A stretch of 55,120 bases of DNA, taken from assembly GCA_017303555.1 (NCBI GenBank), contig JAFLCN010000023.1:1-55120 (forward strand). Reading direction: 5' to 3'. Each line of letters opens with the position of its first letter. Position 1 is the first letter of the stretch. Origin of the DNA: Planctomycetota bacterium. GTDB taxonomy: Bacteria; Planctomycetota; Phycisphaerae; Phycisphaerales; UBA1924. The notes under the pieces are model-generated. The model saw only the letters and a list, made by a program, of their open reading frames with translations. It did not search any database and was not told where the DNA came from. The translations under genes were made by a program, and so were the position numbers. Below are positions 1-8,732 of the stretch, piece by piece.

Positions 1-42
1 GCGAACCTTGCACTGCATCACGTCGCGCGTGTTCTTCGAGCT

Positions 43-498
43 TCAAATCCTGCCCACGCCCTGCCCCACCCGGAACACGTGTCCATCCGGATGCTGCAGG
101 TGAAACTCACGCATCCCCCACGGCTCGTCCGTCGGAGGCATCAGGATCCTCAGGCCTTCCATCACGCACGTGGCGTGAATCTCGTCCACGCCTTCGACGA
201 AGATGCTCATCCACACACCGGCCGATGTCGCCTCGTAATCCGCCGAAGTCGGCATGCCCTTCCCGCCCTGCCCGCCGCGGCAGAGAAAGATCTCCGATTC
301 ATTCGCGCCCACCGCCGCGAAGCTCGGCGTGCCCGCTCTGCCCGATTGCTGCAGAATCGGAAATCGATGATCGCCTTCCATCATCATGATGCTGTCGTAC
401 CACGCCCAGCACTTGTTCCAGCCCCACTTCTCGAACCACGCGATGCTGGCGTTGATGTCGCGGACGTTGAGGATCGGCGTCAAGTGTGAGATCGGCAT
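43..498 (-). CDS. VOC (glyoxalase/bleomycin-resistance) family protein
   Basis: A 151-residue protein of the vicinal-oxygen-chelate fold. The N-terminus (HLTPILNVRDINASIAWFEK) is the usual first strand and helix of the family. The C-terminal EFHLQHPDGHVFRVGQ matches the strand that carries the conserved metal-binding Glu and the HPDGH turn seen in many glyoxalase-like and antibiotic-resistance-like members. The length fits one VOC module pair. Substrate cannot be told from sequence: such proteins include glyoxalases, dioxygenases and drug-binding proteins. It points leftward and has no obvious operon partner inside the window. The fold assignment is firm, the function is open. Confidence 0.8.
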   Translation of the reverse strand: MPISHLTPILNVRDINASIAWFEKWGWNKCWAWYDSIMMMEGDHRFPILQQSGRAGTPSFAAVGANESEIFLCRGGQGGKGMPTSADYEATSAGVWMSIFVEGVDEIHATCVMEGLRILMPPTDEPWGMREFHLQHPDGHVFRVGQGVGRI

Positions 499-649
499 GC
501 CGCGCAGGCTAACAGGTCCACACGCACTTGCAATCCCCTGCGCGCGAAACCGGTGCCGCGTGCGATTGCGCTGAAAGTCCCTTTTTTGTTGTCATTTGTG
601 AGGATCGCAGGCGAAACACCGCCCCTTCACTCCCCAAGCAAGGGTCGCG

Positions 650-1417
650 ATGACCACTTCAATTCCAAGCGTTCCAGCATCCCGCGCCGGCATCCTCATC
701 AGAGTCGATTGGCGCTACTGCATCGCCTTCTACTTCGTCGTGATGTTCTACACCTCCGCGCACGAGCTGGTCCACCACTTCTTCGCCCGCGCCGTCTGCG
801 GCTCGTGGGGCACCAAGACCTTCAACTCCTTCCACACAACCTGCGAAGGCTCGTTCGGCTCGTACATGTCCACGCTCGCCGGCCCGATCTACACCTTCGC
901 GTGCATGTACCTCGGCTGGTGGCTGCTCGCTTCCGCCCGATCGACCCCGTTCCGTCGCCAGCTCGGTTTCGCAATCATCTTCGCGCAGCTCCCGCTCCAG
1001 CGAATCACCGGCCCCTTGCTCGGCTTCAACGACGAGCTGTACGTCACCGCCCACTTCTTCGGAAACTCCGCCGCGACCCGCTGGCTCACGTTCGCCGCGA
1101 TCCTGGCGATCTGCCTGCCCCCGCTGGTCGGCGCCTTCCGCGCGATCCAGAACCGCTGGCGGTTCACCTGGTTCCTCTTCTACCTCTGTCTCTTCCCCGC
1201 GCTCATCTGGGGCCCGGTCTTCATGGGCCTCGAGTACCTGCTCCTGACCCACCACGTCCTCGACGGCCAGATCATCGGCATCGCGCACTTGTTCATTCTC
1301 AACGAGATCATCACCGTGATCGGCTATTACGCAACGCGCAGGTGGCTGCTCGTCCCCGCCAGATCGCGTGAAACACCATCAACCAAAGCGATTGCAACCA
1401 ATCCGAGTTCCGTGTGA
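650..1417 (+). CDS. integral membrane protein with HExxH motif (M50-like)
   Basis: A 255-residue hydrophobic protein with about six predicted membrane segments. Near residue 37 there is a HELVHHFFAR motif, an HExxH zinc-peptidase signature placed at a membrane segment as in site-2 (M50) proteases. Further on, LAGPIYTFACMY recalls the GP-containing segment of M50-like proteins, and DELYVTAHF is an acidic stretch that could supply a third ligand. No PDZ or CBS domain is attached. The gene ends 5 bp before the end of the convergent epimerase gene. It could be a protease or an inactive M50-like membrane protein; the motif is seen, the activity is inferred. Confidence 0.65.
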   Translation: MTTSIPSVPASRAGILIRVDWRYCIAFYFVVMFYTSAHELVHHFFARAVCGSWGTKTFNSFHTTCEGSFGSYMSTLAGPIYTFACMYLGWWLLASARSTPFRRQLGFAIIFAQLPLQRITGPLLGFNDELYVTAHFFGNSAATRWLTFAAILAICLPPLVGAFRAIQNRWRFTWFLFYLCLFPALIWGPVFMGLEYLLLTHHVLDGQIIGIAHLFILNEIITVIGYYATRRWLLVPARSRETPSTKAIATNPSSV

Positions 1418-1422
1418 TCGGC

Positions 1423-2523
1423 TCAGGCCGCGCTCACCGCGCTCCGCGCCCCACCACCCGCCGGCGCCGCCGTCGCGCCCGCCTCCGCATCGCTGAACTT
1501 CTGCACCTGCTCCGGAGGCAAGTGCCAAACGGCCTTCTTGTGCTGTCCTTCGGCGAGATACCACTTCACCATCCGGTCGATCGCCCCGTCCGGCCCGGCC
1601 AGCGGAATCCGCGACTTGAAGCCGGCATCAAGAACCTTCTGCGCCTCAAACTTCGTCTGCATCGCAAACAGCTTCTTGATCCGCGCGCTGCTCACCGGCA
1701 GGTTCTTGCCCGTCAGCTTGATCACAATGTCGAACGGCAGCGCCAGCAAACACGCCAGCCCGAGCGGGATGCGGAACTTCGGCGGGTTCTTGCCCAGCGA
1801 CCGGTACACCTGCTCGCTGATCTCTCTGCTCTTGAGGTCGGGCTTGTCCACAAAGTGGTAGACGCCCCATGCTTCGCGCTGCTCGCGCATCCACAGATAG
1901 ATCGTCGCATCGACGATGTTCTCGACGTACGACAGGCTCTTGATGTTCTCGCCGTCACCCACCAGCACAAACTTGCCGCTGTTCACCTGGCGGATCAGCG
2001 AGTACATGTTCGCGTAATTGCGCGGGCCAAACGTCACCGTCGGCCGAATGATGAGCGCTCGGCGTCCCTCGCCCTTCCTCACCCACGGCTCGTACACCTT
2101 CTCCGCCGCCAGCTTGCTCTTGCCGTAGTTCGATTCCGGCTGCTTGGGCGCATCCTCCGTGTGAGGCTCGGGCGCACTCCCAAACACCGCGACCGTCGAG
2201 AAGAACCCGACCTCGCGCACGCCTTCCTTATCCATCGCCTCGCACAGCACCCGCGCGCCGTTCTCGTTCACATCGAAGAACGTCTTCTCGCTGATACCAA
2301 AATCATGGTGTGCCGCGGCAAGGTTCAAAACCCGGTCACAGCCCCGGATCGCCCGCTGCACGATCGCCGGGTCTCGAATATCCCCGTGGAAAAACGGTGA
2401 ACGTCCGATATCCCATTCGGGCTTCACAAGATCCAAGATGACCACTTCGTGGCCCTTGGCCGTCAACTGCTCATGAAAATAGCGGCCGATGAAACCCGAG
2501 CCGCCGGGGATGCAGATCCGCAC
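1423..2523 (-). CDS. NAD-dependent epimerase/dehydratase (extended SDR)
   Basis: An extended short-chain dehydrogenase/reductase acting on a nucleotide sugar. From the chosen GTG start the Rossmann motif GGSGFIG is at residues 7-13, the catalytic Ser/Thr is in FFSTVAVFG (about 109-110) and the YGKSK (YxxxK) pair is at Tyr133/Lys137. The open frame reaches 2601, but those 26 extra residues precede the first Rossmann strand and look non-native. The GTG at 2523 has GGAG eight bases upstream. It is the last gene of a leftward sugar-modification group. The product (4-epimerase, reductase or dehydratase) cannot be fixed. The C-terminus ends in a short Ala/Gly-rich tail. Confidence 0.85.
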   Translation of the reverse strand: MRICIPGGSGFIGRYFHEQLTAKGHEVVILDLVKPEWDIGRSPFFHGDIRDPAIVQRAIRGCDRVLNLAAAHHDFGISEKTFFDVNENGARVLCEAMDKEGVREVGFFSTVAVFGSAPEPHTEDAPKQPESNYGKSKLAAEKVYEPWVRKGEGRRALIIRPTVTFGPRNYANMYSLIRQVNSGKFVLVGDGENIKSLSYVENIVDATIYLWMREQREAWGVYHFVDKPDLKSREISEQVYRSLGKNPPKFRIPLGLACLLALPFDIVIKLTGKNLPVSSARIKKLFAMQTKFEAQKVLDAGFKSRIPLAGPDGAIDRMVKWYLAEGQHKKAVWHLPPEQVQKFSDAEAGATAAPAGGGARSAVSAA

Positions 2524-2721
2524 GTCGCCGTCTCCAGACTCCCTCCAACCCGTTCTTCCCAGCCCGACCCAATCCCCCTGACCCAACACGAACACCCCCA
2601 CGCTGCATCGGAGGCCGCGTGGACGAAACTATAGCATCGGCTGAGCAGCGCCCAGCGTTGATGGAACGTCCCGCGCACGCCCGCTGTTCTTAAGAAACCG
2701 GGCAAACACAGCCTCTTTGCG

Positions 2722-3243
2722 TTACTCCGTCGGCCGTGTTCGCGGACCAATCGTCCGCACCGGATCGCCCCCGAAAATCGTCCACGGCGCGAGCGACTCT
2801 CGCGCCGTCCCGCGCGCTCCGAGAATCGCGCCAGCCCCCACCGTCACTCCCGGAAACACCATCGTCTCTGTCGCCACCCATCCGTCCGTCTCAATCGTGA
2901 TCGGTCCGCGAAGCGGGCTCGCGCCCTTCGGCCGCTCCATCGTCGTCAGCACGCGAGCATGCTGGCTCACCGTGCAAAAGTCCCCGATCACCACGCGCTC
3001 GGTCGAATCCACATACGCGAAGTCCCCGATCGCGCTCCCCTTCCCCATCACCAGATTCCACGGATGGGTCACCACGGCCGTCGGTCGCACCAGGCTCGTG
3101 CCCGTCAGCTCCGCCCCGAACGCCCGCAGAATCGCCCGCCGAATCCCGTACCAGTTGTGAAATGTCCACGCAAGCAGATGCCTCCCGGCGCACTTCCACA
3201 GCCAGGCTCGAATCGGAAAGTTGTTGCGTGCTTCGCCGCTCAT
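2722..3243 (-). CDS. WcaF-like acyltransferase (left-handed beta-helix)
   Basis: A roughly 173-residue hexapeptide-repeat transferase like the colanic-acid acetyltransferase WcaF, expected to move an acetyl group from acetyl-CoA to a sugar hydroxyl. The N-terminal RAWLWKCAGRHLLAWTFHNWYGIRR region is the aromatic helix typical of this subfamily. It is followed by repeating I/V-G-x4 units and a GVTVGAGAILGARG end. The frame opens at a GTG at 3264, but those first seven codons lie in the left arm of an inverted repeat. The ATG at 3243 is therefore preferred. It lies between a second WcaF-like gene and the epimerase on the same strand, all apparently for exopolysaccharide modification. Confidence 0.85.
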   Translation of the reverse strand: MSGEARNNFPIRAWLWKCAGRHLLAWTFHNWYGIRRAILRAFGAELTGTSLVRPTAVVTHPWNLVMGKGSAIGDFAYVDSTERVVIGDFCTVSQHARVLTTMERPKGASPLRGPITIETDGWVATETMVFPGVTVGAGAILGARGTARESLAPWTIFGGDPVRTIGPRTRPTE

Positions 3244-3248
3244 CGGAG

Positions 3249-3368
3249 TTGACCAGAGAGACACAGAGCCGCACAGAGAATCGCAAATCGGTCGTGATCG
3301 TTGCGTTGGAACGACGCTCGTGTTCTTACCCCAACTCCTCTCCGTGTCTCTGCACCTCTGTGGTGAAC
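3249..3368. repeat. imperfect inverted repeat, ACAGAGACACAGAG family, copy 1
   Basis: Two arms of about 30 bases face each other. The left arm at 3249-3280 holds GACCAGAGAGACACAGAG and GCACAGAGAA; the right arm at 3337-3368 reads CTCTCCGTGTCTCTGC then CTCTGTGGTGAA. The reverse complement of the right arm (TTCACCACAGAGGTGCAGAG) matches the left arm at roughly 70 percent. The unit fills the gap between the two acetyltransferase genes almost exactly. Related copies are at 26647-26769 and 43592-43728. It could fold into a long hairpin in RNA on either strand. Confidence 0.75.
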
Positions 3369-3372
3369 GCCT

Positions 3373-3966
3373 TCATCCCGCCTTCGCCGGATTCCCCGCA
3401 TACGTCTTCCCCGCCGCCGTGTCCTTGAACACGCACGCCCGCGCCTCAATCACGCACTCATCCGCCACCGTCACACCCGGCCCCACAAACGAATCCGGCC
3501 CGATCCAGCACCGCCTCCCGATCGAAATCGGCGGCCGCGTCAGATCAAACGTCCGCTTCGTAAAATCATGCGAACCCGCGCACAGATGCGCAAAACGACC
3601 CACCACCGTCCCCTCGCCGATCGTGATCCTGCCGAGCGAATACAAGATCGCCCGGTCCCCGATCCGCACGCCGTCGCCGATATCCAGCGTCCACGGAATG
3701 TCCACCAGGCAACTCCGCGCAATCTCCACATCCCGCCCGATCTTCGCTCCGAACCGGCGAAAAAGCCACGCGCGATACCCGTGCGCGCCCTCAAAGCTCA
3801 AGCGCACCAGCGTCCGGCCCCCCAGCATCCAGATCACCCGCACAATGTTGCCCTTCAGGCCCCACGTGCTCCCCATCGGCATCGCGCCGCCCTTTGCGGG
3901 CTGCACCGCGCCAGAATTGTCCGTCGCTGCCTGCTCCATCGCGCTCATTATTGGCCCAAGTTGCAT
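3373..3966 (-). CDS. WcaF-like acetyltransferase, second copy
   Basis: A second hexapeptide-repeat sugar acyltransferase of about 197 residues. It has the subfamily start (LKGNIVRVIWMLGGRTLVRL and YRAWLFRRFGAKIG) and turns of the beta-helix such as IGDGVRIGDRA, IGEGTVVG and GVTVADECVIEARA, ending in AGNPAKAG, the usual 'xGxPAK' close. The frame extends to 4134, which would overlap the upstream methyltransferase by nearly 100 bases and adds a low-complexity leader. The ATG at 3966, with GGAG just before it, is a better start; 3948 is an alternative. With the neighbouring copy it suggests two acetylation positions on the polymer, which is an inference. Confidence 0.82.
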   Translation of the reverse strand: MQLGPIMSAMEQAATDNSGAVQPAKGGAMPMGSTWGLKGNIVRVIWMLGGRTLVRLSFEGAHGYRAWLFRRFGAKIGRDVEIARSCLVDIPWTLDIGDGVRIGDRAILYSLGRITIGEGTVVGRFAHLCAGSHDFTKRTFDLTRPPISIGRRCWIGPDSFVGPGVTVADECVIEARACVFKDTAAGKTYAGNPAKAG

Positions 3967-4037
3967 CCGCTCCGGTCTCTTATCGACCGCAGAACACGCA
4001 GACTTCGCCAGTTCTTGCTCCAGCTCCTCGCCCGACC

Positions 4038-4781
4038 TCACCGGTCCGGCAGCCGCCGCGCCCGCACCGTCAGGCTCCCCACAAAATTGATGTACCACCG
4101 CCGATACTTCGCGTACTTCCCGTCCCCCGTCCACGCCTCCGGCTCAAACCCCACATGCCGCAGCAGATCCGTCAGCGACGACTGCGTGAAGTAATGCAGG
4201 TGGTGCCCGTCCCAACCATGCTCGCGGCAGTACTTCGCATCACGCGTCGGACTCCCCGTCAGCGGCTGCCGCCCACGCAGCAAATCCCCCACGTGCTTCA
4301 CATACGCCATGTTCGGCACGCACAAAACCAGGCACCCGCCCGGCTTGCACACCCGGTGCCACTCATCCAGCGCCTCATAGATAAACACCAGGTGCTCCAG
4401 CACCGCAATCCCCAGCACCACATCAAAGCTCTTATCCGCAAACGGCAGCGGCTGGTCCGCGCTCGCCACGTGAAACTCCAGCTTCTTCGCAAGCTCCGGA
4501 TCGAGTTCCGCACGCCTCCGCGCAGCCTCCACCGCCGTGTTCGAGATATCAATCCCCGCGATGTGATCAAACTGCCCCGCCAGCGCCGCCGTCAACCCGC
4601 CCGTGTTGCACCCGATCTCCAGCGCCCGCCCCTTCTCGCCACGGATCAACCTCGCCACATCGTCATTCCGATTCGTCGAGACCGCGTCCGGCCGCAGCAC
4701 CGGCGGCGGCGGCAACTTCTCCCCCGGATACTTGATGTTGTACGCCTTCTGAAGTCGGTCTTGCAGTGATGCGTCGGCCAT
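4038..4781 (-). CDS. SAM-dependent class I methyltransferase
   Basis: A 247-residue methyltransferase. The SAM-binding motif I is RALEIGCNTGGL (about residues 52-63), motif II-like acidic residue follows in DHIAGIDIS, and motif IV is FDVVLGIAVLEHL. The start at 4781 is set by a strong GGAGGG eight bases upstream; the longer frame to 4862 adds a leader without family similarity. The substrate is unknown, but its place between an acetyltransferase and GDP-fucose synthase makes a sugar or glycolipid intermediate likely. It is transcribed leftward with its neighbours. Methyl transfer is secure by family, substrate is inferred only. Confidence 0.85.
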   Translation of the reverse strand: MADASLQDRLQKAYNIKYPGEKLPPPPVLRPDAVSTNRNDDVARLIRGEKGRALEIGCNTGGLTAALAGQFDHIAGIDISNTAVEAARRRAELDPELAKKLEFHVASADQPLPFADKSFDVVLGIAVLEHLVFIYEALDEWHRVCKPGGCLVLCVPNMAYVKHVGDLLRGRQPLTGSPTRDAKYCREHGWDGHHLHYFTQSSLTDLLRHVGFEPEAWTGDGKYAKYRRWYINFVGSLTVRARRLPDR

Positions 4782-4958
4782 GCCTTTTTCCCTCCGGCGC
4801 AAGCCGGGCGGAATGAGTATGGCACACCCTGCAAGCCCCCTCAAGGAAATGCGCATCCACACCGGCGAACTTCCGCGTTCTCGGTCGATGCGCAGGCAAG
4901 AAATGCGTGCCGACCACCCCGTCGCGCAGCCCCGCGAAGCGAACCTTCACGCCGCAAG

Positions 4959-5978
4959 CTACTTGCTCGGATTCGCCCGGTACCACTCGATCGTCTTCTT
5001 CAAACCTTCTTCAAACGTCACCTGGCTCTTCCACCCGAGCAGCTTCTCCGCCTTCTCCACCGACAGCTTCCGCCGGGGTTGACCATCCGGCTTGGTCTTG
5101 TCCCACACGATCCCACCCTTGAACCCCGTCAGCTTCACGATCAGTTCCACCAAATCCTTGATCGTGATCTCAAAGCACGCACCGAGGTTGATCGGGTCCG
5201 GATCGTTCATCACATCCGCAGCGCGGCAGATCCCCTCCGCCGCATCTTCCACGTACAAAAACTCGCGGCTCGCGCTCCCCGTTCCCCAGCACACGATTTC
5301 CTTGTCCCCCCGCTGCTGCGCTTCCACGCACTTGCGAATCAACGCCGGAATCACGTGGCTGCTCTTCAGGTCAAAGTTGTCGTGCGGCCCGTACAGATTC
5401 ACCGGCAGCACAAACGCGCCGCGGAACCCATACTGAAGCTTGTACGCGTCCAGCATCTGCCACGCCGCCTTCTTCGCGACGCCGTACGGCGCATTGGTTT
5501 CTTCCGGATAGCCGTTCCAAAGGTCATCTTCCTTGAACGGAATCGGAGCAAACTTGGGGTACGCGCAGATCGTCCCGACCTGGATGAACTTGCCCCCGCG
5601 CTCCGCCAGCGCATCCTGCCGCGCCTCTTCGATCAGGTGCAGCGCCATCGCCATGTTGGCAAAGAAGTACCGCCCCGGATTGGCCTGATTCGCCCCGATG
5701 CCGCCCACTTCCGCCGCGAGGTGGATCATCACATCCACCTTCTGCTGGCCGAACGCGCTGCGATACAGCCGCGCGCAGTCCACCCGCTCGGTCAGGTCAA
5801 AGTCCTTCCGGCGCGGAATGAACACATTCCCCGGCTTCACCCCGCGAGCCTTCAGCCGCTCCTGCACGGCCTTGCCCAAAAACCCGGCACCCCCTGTGAT
5901 GACCACGCGGGCGTTCGGCCAGTCGATGGGTGTCGTTTGCACGGTCGGAGCGTTCTGTACGGATGGGGCGTTCGCCAT
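4959..5978 (-). CDS. fcl: GDP-L-fucose synthase
   Basis: The bifunctional 3,5-epimerase/4-reductase that turns GDP-4-keto-6-deoxymannose into GDP-L-fucose using NADPH. At 339 residues it is a little longer than the usual 310-320 because of a 22-residue N-terminal tail. GGAGFLG (29-35) binds the nucleotide. GTICAYPK contains Thr136 and Cys138 at the sites of the family Ser and Cys, and Tyr165/Lys169 form the YxxxK pair. The SSHVIPALI segment supplies the conserved His, and TGSASREFLYVED is the substrate-binding stretch typical of this enzyme. No GDP-mannose dehydratase is in the window. It is the first gene of the leftward arm and is divergent from the UDP-glucose dehydrogenase gene. Confidence 0.92.
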   Translation of the reverse strand: MANAPSVQNAPTVQTTPIDWPNARVVITGGAGFLGKAVQERLKARGVKPGNVFIPRRKDFDLTERVDCARLYRSAFGQQKVDVMIHLAAEVGGIGANQANPGRYFFANMAMALHLIEEARQDALAERGGKFIQVGTICAYPKFAPIPFKEDDLWNGYPEETNAPYGVAKKAAWQMLDAYKLQYGFRGAFVLPVNLYGPHDNFDLKSSHVIPALIRKCVEAQQRGDKEIVCWGTGSASREFLYVEDAAEGICRAADVMNDPDPINLGACFEITIKDLVELIVKLTGFKGGIVWDKTKPDGQPRRKLSVEKAEKLLGWKSQVTFEEGLKKTIEWYRANPSK

Positions 5979-6114
5979 AGGGTCGGGAGTTTATGCGTAT
6001 GAAGCGGCAAAAAGGGGTACAACCGTTGCAGCCCCAGCTCGAACATTCCGCCAAGTTGAGTCCGGCAAGTGCCCGTTCAACCCGGCGTTTGGTTGGTAGT
6101 TCGTCGGCTATTCT

Positions 6115-6146
6115 CTGGCTCCCCTTTTCCGGAAAAGGGGAGCCAG
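6115..6146. repeat. perfect 32-bp palindrome between divergent genes
   Basis: A perfect inverted repeat with no spacer: each half is CTGGCTCCCCTTTTCC or its complement. It lies in the 220-bp space between the divergent GDP-fucose synthase and UDP-glucose dehydrogenase genes, about 50 bases before the latter. No T-tract follows on either strand, so it is not a classical intrinsic terminator of a convergent pair. It could be a regulator site, an RNA hairpin in the ugd leader, or a member of the dispersed intergenic palindromes seen elsewhere in the window. Confidence 0.85.
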
Positions 6147-6198
6147 ACACCGCCTGTCCGGCCTTTCTCTTCCACCCCGACTTTGGAGCCAATCCCCC

Positions 6199-7539
6199 GT
6201 GCGACTAACGATGGTGGGAACTGGTTATGTTGGCCTCGTCACCGGCGTCTGCTTCGCCGGCACCGGCAACGACGTCACCTGCCTTGATGTCGACGCCCGC
6301 AAGATCGATGCCCTCCGCCAGGGCCGCTGCCCGATCTACGAGCCCGGCCTCGAAGAACTCCTCGAGCGCAATATCAAGAACGGCCGCCTCCGCTTCACCA
6401 CCGATGCAGCCGAGGCGTACAAAGACGCCGAAGTCATCTTCATCTGCGTGGGCACCCCGAGCGACGCGGCAGGCCATGCCGACCTCAAATACGTCCTTTC
6501 CGCCGCCGACGACATCGCCAATGCGTTTGTCCGCTATCCCGGCAAACAGCGCACTGTGGTCGTGAAATCCACAGTCCCGGTCGGCACAACGCTGAAAGTC
6601 CGCGACCGCATCCGCGCCGCCGCCCCGGACGTGATGTTCCACATCGCCAACAACCCCGAATTCCTCAAAGAAGGCGACGCGATCATCGACTTCAACAAGC
6701 CCGACCGCGTCGTCGTCGGCGTCGAGAACGAAGAAACCGGTGCGCTCTTCCGCCGCCTCTACGACCCCTTCGTCCGCAACGGCCACCCCATCTACATCAT
6801 GGACATCCTCTCGTCCGAGATGGTGAAGTACGCCAGCAACAACTTCCTCGCCACCAAGATCTCCTTCATCAACGAGATGGCCAACCTCTGCGAGGCATAC
6901 GGCGCCGACATCGGCAAGGTCCGCGAAGGCATGTGCGCCGACAAGCGCATCGGCTCGGCATTCCTCTATCCCGGCCTGGGTTACGGCGGCTCCTGCTTCC
7001 CCAAGGACACCCTCGCCTGCATCGCGATGGGCCAGAGCGCGGGCGTCCCCATCGCCATCAGCCAGGCCGTTCACGACACCAACCAGCGCCAGCGCGACCG
7101 GTTCTTTGCGCGCATCGAATCCCACTTCGGTGGTGCCTCCAGCCTCAAGGGAAAGACCCTCGCCTTCTGGGGCCTGGCCTTCAAGCCCCGCACAGACGAC
7201 GTCCGCGAGGCCCCCGCGCTCACCCTCATTTCCAAGGCGCTCAAAGCCGGCGCAGCCGTCCGCGCTTTCGACCCCGTCGCATCCGAAACCGCCCGCGCCG
7301 AACTCGGTACATCCCCCATCATCTGTACCGACATGTACGAGGCCGCCCGCGGCGCCGATGCGCTCGTCATCTGCACCGATTGGGACGACTTCAAAAGCCC
7401 CGATTTCGACCGCCTCGCCGCCGCCCTCAATTCCCCCACCATCTTCGACGGCCGAAATCTCTACCGGCCCGATGAAATGCTCCGGCGAAACTTCCGTTAC
7501 TTCAGCGTCGGACGCCCCAGCAAACCGCTCGCACGATGA
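6199..7539 (+). CDS. ugd: UDP-glucose 6-dehydrogenase
   Basis: Oxidises UDP-glucose to UDP-glucuronate with two NAD+, supplying uronic acid for surface polysaccharide. The 446-residue length is normal. GTGYVG (residues 7-12) is the NAD-binding loop, SSEMVKYASNNFLATKISFINE is the central dimerisation helix, and GGSCFPKD carries the catalytic Cys266. The C-terminal domain has the usual FWGLAFKPRTDDVREAP segment. The stop overlaps the start of the next glycosyltransferase in an ATGA arrangement, showing translational coupling. Related sugar dehydrogenases include the WbpA-type enzyme found further right, but the GGSCFPKD form fits Ugd. Confidence 0.93.
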   Translation: MRLTMVGTGYVGLVTGVCFAGTGNDVTCLDVDARKIDALRQGRCPIYEPGLEELLERNIKNGRLRFTTDAAEAYKDAEVIFICVGTPSDAAGHADLKYVLSAADDIANAFVRYPGKQRTVVVKSTVPVGTTLKVRDRIRAAAPDVMFHIANNPEFLKEGDAIIDFNKPDRVVVGVENEETGALFRRLYDPFVRNGHPIYIMDILSSEMVKYASNNFLATKISFINEMANLCEAYGADIGKVREGMCADKRIGSAFLYPGLGYGGSCFPKDTLACIAMGQSAGVPIAISQAVHDTNQRQRDRFFARIESHFGGASSLKGKTLAFWGLAFKPRTDDVREAPALTLISKALKAGAAVRAFDPVASETARAELGTSPIICTDMYEAARGADALVICTDWDDFKSPDFDRLAAALNSPTIFDGRNLYRPDEMLRRNFRYFSVGRPSKPLAR

Positions 7540-8732
7540 CCGACTCGCCCCCGCCAACCCCCGCAGACGCTCCGGTTTCCGCCGGCACGCCCCCCATCCG
7601 ACTCTGCCTCTTCCAACCCGCACTCCCCAAGTACCGCATCCCTGTCTTTCGCGAGCTCGCCTCCCGCCCCGGTATCGACTTCCATCTCTTCTACTCCGCC
7701 GACGAACCCGTCAAAAACGTCACTCCCGACGGCTTCAAAGGCTCTTCCATCACGTCCCGCGTCCTGCTCAAAAAGCCCCGCCTCCTCTGGCGCCAAGCCC
7801 AGATCGACAACGTCGATCCCGCACGCTTCGACGTCATCATGGCCGGCTGGAACACACGCTACCTCAGCCTCGTCCCCTGCCTCCTCCTCGCCCGAAAGCG
7901 CGGCATCCCCACCATCGTCTGGGGCCACGGATACTCCAAGCAAGAAGCCTTCTCCCGCCGCTTCCTCCGCGACAGCATCGGAAACCTCGCCAACGCCATC
8001 GTTTTCTACAGCTCCTCCGCACGCAATCGCTTCGTCGAGCGACACGGCAACGGACACCGCGTCTTCGTCGCGCCCAATTCGCTCGATCAGCGCGAACTCA
8101 AGGCCGCCCGCGAATCCTGGCTCGCCCGCCCGGATGAACTCCAGCGCTTCAAGGAAAAGCACGGCCTGCTCAGCGGCCCCGTCCTGCTCTTCGTCTCCCG
8201 TCTCTCCAGCGAAAACCGCACCGATCTGCTCCTCCGCGCCGGCGCGATCCTCCGCAAGCAGTACCCCAGCCTCAAGATCGTCATCATCGGCGCCGGCGAT
8301 CAGGAAGCCGACCTGCGCGCCGTCGCCCGAGAGAACAAGGTCGATGACCTCACCGTCTTCACCGGCGCGATCTACGACGAACACGAACTCGCCCCCTGGT
8401 TCATCAGCTCCGACCTTTTCGTCTACCCGCGCAACGTCGGCCTCAGCCTCCTCCACGCCATGGGCTACGGCCTCCCCGTCATCACCACCGATTACGAACC
8501 CTCCTGGGCCCCAGAGGTCGATGCCCTCCAGCCCTGGATCAACGGCATGACCTACAGCGACGGCTCCGTTGATGCCCTCGCCCACGTCGTCGGCGCCGTC
8601 CTCTCCGATCGCGAGCGCCTCGAGCAGATGAAAGCCAACGCCTACCGCACCGCCACCGAGGAGTACAACCTCTTCAAAATGGTGGACGGAATGGAAGCCG
8701 CCATCCGCTACGTCTTCTCCACCCGCCGCTGA
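7536..8732 (+). CDS. GT-B glycosyltransferase (family 4-like)
   Basis: A 398-residue retaining-type glycosyltransferase with two Rossmann-like halves. The N-terminal half begins RLCLFQPALPKYRIPVFREL and contains the VWGHGYSKQE loop; the C-terminal half has LLFVSRLSSENRTDLLLRA, VIIGAGDQEADL and FVYPRNVGLSLLHAMGYGLP, the nucleotide-sugar-binding region of GT1/GT4 proteins. It is translationally coupled to ugd, so the donor may be UDP-glucuronate, though this is only inference. The protein at 16533-17735 is clearly its paralogue over the full length. It is cytoplasmic or membrane-associated; no membrane segment is evident. Confidence 0.9.
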   Translation: MTDSPPPTPADAPVSAGTPPIRLCLFQPALPKYRIPVFRELASRPGIDFHLFYSADEPVKNVTPDGFKGSSITSRVLLKKPRLLWRQAQIDNVDPARFDVIMAGWNTRYLSLVPCLLLARKRGIPTIVWGHGYSKQEAFSRRFLRDSIGNLANAIVFYSSSARNRFVERHGNGHRVFVAPNSLDQRELKAARESWLARPDELQRFKEKHGLLSGPVLLFVSRLSSENRTDLLLRAGAILRKQYPSLKIVIIGAGDQEADLRAVARENKVDDLTVFTGAIYDEHELAPWFISSDLFVYPRNVGLSLLHAMGYGLPVITTDYEPSWAPEVDALQPWINGMTYSDGSVDALAHVVGAVLSDRERLEQMKANAYRTATEEYNLFKMVDGMEAAIRYVFSTRR

